This document shows positions 60,401 to 64,000 of a stretch of 64,000 nt of DNA, in pieces. The DNA lies in contig DF237155.1 in NCBI GenBank assembly GCA_000708835.1, positions 79,496-143,495 of the forward strand. Direction: 5' to 3'. The first letter of the stretch is position 1. Each line of letters starts with the position of its first letter. This DNA comes from Klebsormidium nitens. Its lineage: Eukaryota; Streptophyta; Klebsormidiophyceae; Klebsormidiales; Klebsormidiaceae. Below the pieces are notes generated by a model that worked only from the letters and a program-made list of their open reading frames with translations, was not told the origin of the DNA and did no database searches. A program made the translations under genes and the position numbers.

Positions 60401-61388
60401 GTCGAGAAGAACTGTGCGGCAGGCGGTTGCAGCAGTCACGCCGCGTTTGGGTGGCCGGGCGGCAAGCCGGAGGTGTGCAAGAAGCACGCGTCCATAGGGA
60501 TGCTCGACGTCAAAAGCAAGCGTTGCAACTTTGGTGAGTGATCCGACTGTGACACCGGTCTGATGCTGCGATCTGGGTGTTGTGGAAGGGTGACGGGCTT
60601 GTGACGCTCTCCGCTTACACGATGTCGTGCATCCGTGCTTCTCGAAAAGCCGATATTTACTTGGAGATCACTTGACAATGTTGGTAGGTACGTTGGTCCT
60701 GGATCGGGTGACGGGTTGTGGCTGGATATTGGCTTGCCTCTTCCTCTTAGGAAGAGGGGAACCATAGGGATCGATCATTTGGGCACTGTACGACGCCGCG
60801 GCGCGGGCCCGCCGTTCGACGTGCTTGGGTTGGCCCGTTTCGACGATAAAACGTACGGTATTGCCTGGAATTCTGGACAAATAACGGTGCGACATTTTTT
60901 GGACTGGGGCCCCCAGTTGCACCTTACGAATCGAACACATTGGCTCGACCGGTGCATGGTGCAAGTCGCGGAACCGCGCTTCGTGCATGTCCGCGATGTT
61001 GACGCCGAAGTTTCGCGCTTGCCCCGGTTGGCTGGTTTCACGACCAAGACATCTACACCGTTGAAAGAGATATGGCCAGTCGATGCCAACTGCGATTATC
61101 AACCGTTGATGACGTTGGAAATCAAGGAAGAGGCAAGCCCTTGCCGTCGCATCGACGGCCAACCATGTTGTTGAAGGACAGCCCGGTCAGAAGGGGCGAT
61201 CGGTCACCTAGATCTGCATTTGGCCTTCGACTTTGTACACAGACTCGAAGGTACGTCTTTCAGAAGTAAAGTGTTCTGTCACTTCTGCAGGTGGCTGCGC
61301 AAAGCACAGGTCGTATGGCTTCCCCGGGCAAGGGCGGACTCGGTGTCGAGACCACGCAGAAGGTGGAATGATTGACCTGAGCCGGTAA
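57457..61388 (+). CDS. EsV-1-7-type cysteine-rich repeat protein, five repeats
   Basis: Likely exons 57457-57510, 57795-57899, about 58451-58826, 59305-59417, 60308-60533 and 61291-61388; all junctions from exon 3 onward are in frame. About 323 residues. A basic patch KKRRRL (near residue 43) could be a nuclear signal. Residues 54-135 are helical and unrecognised. From residue 140 come five tandem repeats of C-x4-C-x15-C-x2-H-x12 (first repeat C-x5-C; third x16 and x11), with FG/YG-x-PG between the second and third Cys and an x-P/IGM-x-V block after CxxH. This is the pattern of the EsV-1-7 domain, known from brown-algal IMMEDIATE UPRIGHT and from the Ectocarpus virus EsV-1. The domain probably binds zinc. 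Its function here is unknown. Each intron in the repeat area falls between the first and second Cys of a repeat. Exon 3's start is the least certain; its frame stays open up to 58046. Confidence 0.82.
60534..61290. other. Intron 5 of the EsV-1-7 gene, open on both strands
   Basis: This 757-bp intron contains a 179-codon frame on the plus strand (60635-61174) and a 164-codon frame on the minus strand over the same stretch. No known domain was seen in either. It may be inserted DNA with biased composition. Confidence 0.4.
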
Positions 61389-63135
61389 CATAGCATACAG
61401 GAGGTTGTATCAATTGTCACTGTCAACACGTTGAAGCAAAGGTCGTAAGACTTTCCGTATACAGAAGACAATGAAGTAAGTAAATCAGTAATTGTGTTAT
61501 GAAGGTCTTTTTCAAAAACTACGTGGCCTCCAATTAACTTGAAGCCGCTGTAATAGACCGCTCAAGAATCGAGTTTTGGCATTGGATCAGCTCGACAGGT
61601 TGTTAACTAAAGGCGTGTTACTATAGTCGAGAGCCTCTGTTCGGGCCACCAGATTACAACGGAGTGGCTGGTAGCCGGCTTCGGCTGCCGATATTTAGGC
61701 CCACCAGCGATTCCGATAATGTTTCTCAAATCTGCATACGACATGGGATTCATGCGCAAACGTGGAACGGTTACCTTTTTTCCATATTCTGGGCCAGGCC
61801 ATTGCCCATGGGCGCTTGTGCATAATGCCAGATATGACGATTTATGTAGTATCATGGTTTGTTGTATCCATTGCAATTAATTTCGGATGTGAGCCGCTTC
61901 ACATATTAAGTGTAGTCCGGCCGGTGCGCAAATGTCCATGCCGAGTTTTACTTAATAAGTAGTTAGGGCCGCCGCCGCGGCGCCCTGCGCCATGCGTCTA
62001 ATACAAGCACTAGGTCTAATTGTTTGGTTTAGCTAACAGCAGTTCTTTCACTATATAATTGCATCCATCAGACGGTTTTCAGCTAGCTAGCTTCGAGTCC
62101 GATACGTGCGGAAAATTGTGAAACGCAGAATAATACTGGTACTTACTCGGTTGTACACGGGCAACGTTGACGATCTAACAACGCCCCTAACTCGCGACGA
62201 AGTTAAGAAATTTCGGATATGGATGAAGCGCAGCACGTTTTGTAGTGGTCAATCTGCATCATGTGCGCAAGACGATGCATAGTGGCGCATAGTGGTTTGG
62301 CAAGCCAGCAGCCTGGCAACCTGGACATGGGAAAATGGTCATCAGGCTTAGGGCATGCTTAATCGAGCTGTTCAACAGAGTAGGTAGCGCTGCTGGTAGC
62401 TTGGGGGCTTTTCAATAATTGAGATTCTGCCGGTGACCTACTGATCCACATGGCGGACTGGCCGTCAAGGAACAATCATGTTTTGACTAGATTGCCAGGA
62501 CGATCTGATGGATGACGATTCTGATGGAGGGATCTGACTGATCTGGGTGGGGAAGCGGGGGAGCCTGTAACGTCTGCATTAGTGGCAACCTTTTCATTTG
62601 AGACTACCAATATTTCTTGAACCTTGCTAGTGCAGAACTTCAATCGCCTGATTCTTTTAGGCAGCCAAAAATTCAAATGTTGCGGCATCACTGGCAAGCC
62701 TTATGCTCCTCACATCACTGACATCTCTCTGCTCCCAAGCTCATGAGTGCGCCAGAATTACTATGCAATTGAGCCAGCAATGATTGCCTTTTCTATGTTA
62801 CAAACCACCACTGTAGTTATTCTCATCTAGGGTGTTGTTGACAAACCCACCACTAAACACGATTGAAGTAATGGCGGTCACAGCATGGGTCCACACCCAG
62901 TCTGAAAACTTCTTTTCTACACATGCTGCTGCAAGTGTTTACTGTAGCATCGTCGCCAAAAGACTGGAGATACTCTAGGACCCTCGGATGGGTTGCATGT
63001 TCACACAACTATTGACCAGATTGGAGGTTGATGTATGCTGGAGCTCACAGAACGTAGACACCACCTGACGCCTCAGGGCTGCATTGCTCAGGGTGACAGC
63101 ACTGCAAGTGAAAGTCCTGCTGACATGCAAACTTG
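61389..63135. other. Intergenic, no supported gene
   Basis: About 1.75 kb downstream of the EsV-1-7 gene. Short frames only (for example 61607-61876 minus, 62476-62697 minus), without junctions or domains. A GC-rich patch GCCGCCGCCGCGGCGCC sits near 61969. Confidence 0.4.
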
Positions 63136-63411
63136 CTAGCTTCTCCCTGCTGAGTCTGAGCGCTTGGGAAGGCCCCAGTAGCTTCCCGTTGTTGGCTCCT
63201 TCTTCAGAGCTTCCTCCAAGCTCTCACCAGGCCTCTGATGATCAGCTAGCTGGTGCCCTGCCAAGCTTTCCTTTGCTTCTTCCAATTTCTGTACCCGCCC
63301 TCTGGTGGTGGTGGTGTCCCGTGTGTATGACACGTATACAATGCCGGCTAGCCCTACACCTACAAGAATCTGCGCTGCTATCTGCTTCGCGGATGCGGGG
63401 GTGGCAGCCAT
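63136..63411 (-). CDS. Small putative single-span membrane protein, 91 residues
   Basis: The start at 63411 lies in a strong context (GCCATGGCT). The product begins MAATPASAKQIAAQ, then one hydrophobic helix at about residues 14-27 (ILVGVGLAGIVYVSY), then a charged helix-prone region (RVQKLEEAKESLAG) and a polar tail. The layout (short N-terminus, one span, soluble tail) fits small mitochondrial or plastid inner-membrane proteins. I do not recognise the family. It may be only the first exon of a longer gene, since the tail after about residue 50 is less convincing. Confidence 0.45.
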   Translation of the reverse strand: MAATPASAKQIAAQILVGVGLAGIVYVSYTRDTTTTRGRVQKLEEAKESLAGHQLADHQRPGESLEEALKKEPTTGSYWGLPKRSDSAGRS

Positions 63412-63833
63412 GGCCTCCTCCTGGAACGAATGGCCTCATGCCACCAAATGAATGACATTGAAAGCGTCGTGTGTTCGTTAATTCTTGTCCATTCTGAAGT
63501 GCCCTTCGCTTCGCGTCATGCTTTCAAATAACGGATACAAATTAAAATCTTTTTTGGCAAATATAAGCGCTCAGTTAACGCTTAAAGACGGTTGCGGTAA
63601 AGTGCCGTTTCTGGAGCCTGTAAGATCAAACTCAGGCCCGCGAAAGGGGCCAGAATCCAGCGTCGAAGCTGCCGTCTCTTGGCAGCGAAAAGTTTGTGGA
63701 TTCGACGGAGGGACGGCATACGGTATTGCTATCAGAAATTAAAATACAGAGAAATGTGGCACAAATGCAGGAGTTGTCCTTGTTGAGGCATGTTGAGGCT
63801 CTCCATATTAATAAGTCTCGATTTTATCATTTA
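63412..63833. other. Intergenic between the small membrane protein and the 3' transposon
   Basis: A plus frame at 63485-63742 (85 codons) has no support. Direct repeats GTTGAGGC-ATGTTGAGGC at about 63783-63801 resemble the terminal unit of the element that follows. Confidence 0.35.
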
Positions 63834-64000
63834 TGTTGAGTTAGGTGTATGTTGAGTTAGATCAGTACCCCGGGCGCAAACAAACTAAAAACCTAAACCC
63901 ATAGTTAACATGCTCCGCACCGGTACCCACCCTAAACCCCCAAACCAACCCCACCCGTCCCCCGGGCATGACCTAACTCAACATAGCCGTAACTCAACAT
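63834..64000. mobile_element. MITE-like element related in its core to the one at 18.6 kb (cut by window end)
   Basis: Left arm: two copies of ATGTTGAGTTAG at a 16-bp period (63834 and 63850). Right arm: the complement at 63973-63984 and an imperfect second copy at 63989-64000. The core carries CTAAAAACCTAA, TACCCACCCTAA-CCCCCAAAC and ACCCGTCCC in the same order and spacing as the 18624-18810 element. A further CCCCGGGC pair flanks the core on both sides. The right end may run past the window, so no target duplication can be sought. Confidence 0.75.

Noticed and set aside
1-64000. CRISPR array, bacterial operon or prophage
   Set aside because: Spliced eukaryotic genes throughout; no regular spacer-repeat array and no ribosome-binding sites.

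Overview
This is eukaryotic nuclear DNA. Genes are split by many introns of roughly 200-1300 bp with GT-AG borders, reading frames continue cleanly across them, and base composition is mixed. The content points to the green plant lineage, most likely a streptophyte alga such as Klebsormidium. It includes a plant-type xylanase with three CBM22 modules, a plastid-type BASS transporter, a dehydrin-like LEA protein behind G-boxes, and a CCDC57-like centriole protein typical of lineages with motile cells. The species is inferred, not shown.

Layout. 1-3.3 kb: no gene, but a diverged tandem duplication with a hairpin and a short GGGCTTA-NCGCCTC repeat. 3.3-7.0 kb (-): five-exon gene for an 841-residue low-complexity protein of unknown function. 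8.1-12.5 kb (+): eIF3h, 11 exons. 14.0-15.0 kb (+): dehydrin-like LEA gene. 16.4-22.3 kb: three copies of an unrecognised multi-pass membrane protein family (-, +, -). The middle copy is broken by a frameshift and by a small transposon with a 9-bp target duplication. 24.2-31.0 kb (-): CCDC57-like coiled-coil gene, 12 exons. 34.1-34.9 kb (-): tubulin cofactor A. 35.7-42.8 kb (+): GH10 xylanase, 13 exons. 44.5-48.0 kb (+): BASS transporter, 6 exons. 49.2-51.2 kb (-): AlkB-type dioxygenase. 52.3-56.5 kb (+): eIF2 gamma. 57.5-61.4 kb (+): a five-repeat EsV-1-7 cysteine-rich protein. 63.1-63.4 kb (-): a small possible membrane protein. 63.8-64.0 kb: a second transposon of the 18.6-kb type, cut by the window edge.

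The genes are mostly unrelated housekeeping or structural genes, as expected in a nuclear genome. There is no operon-like organisation. Two pairs are thematically close: two translation initiation subunits (eIF3h, eIF2 gamma) and two microtubule or centriole genes (CCDC57-like, TBCA). I see no link between them beyond proximity.

The items most worth following up are the EsV-1-7 protein in an apparently green genome, the membrane protein family caught in the act of decay, the transposon family whose core is conserved while its terminal repeats differ, and the covarying hairpin in the 5' repeat. Exon coordinates were deduced by hand from splice consensus and frame continuity. First exons and untranslated regions may be incomplete.
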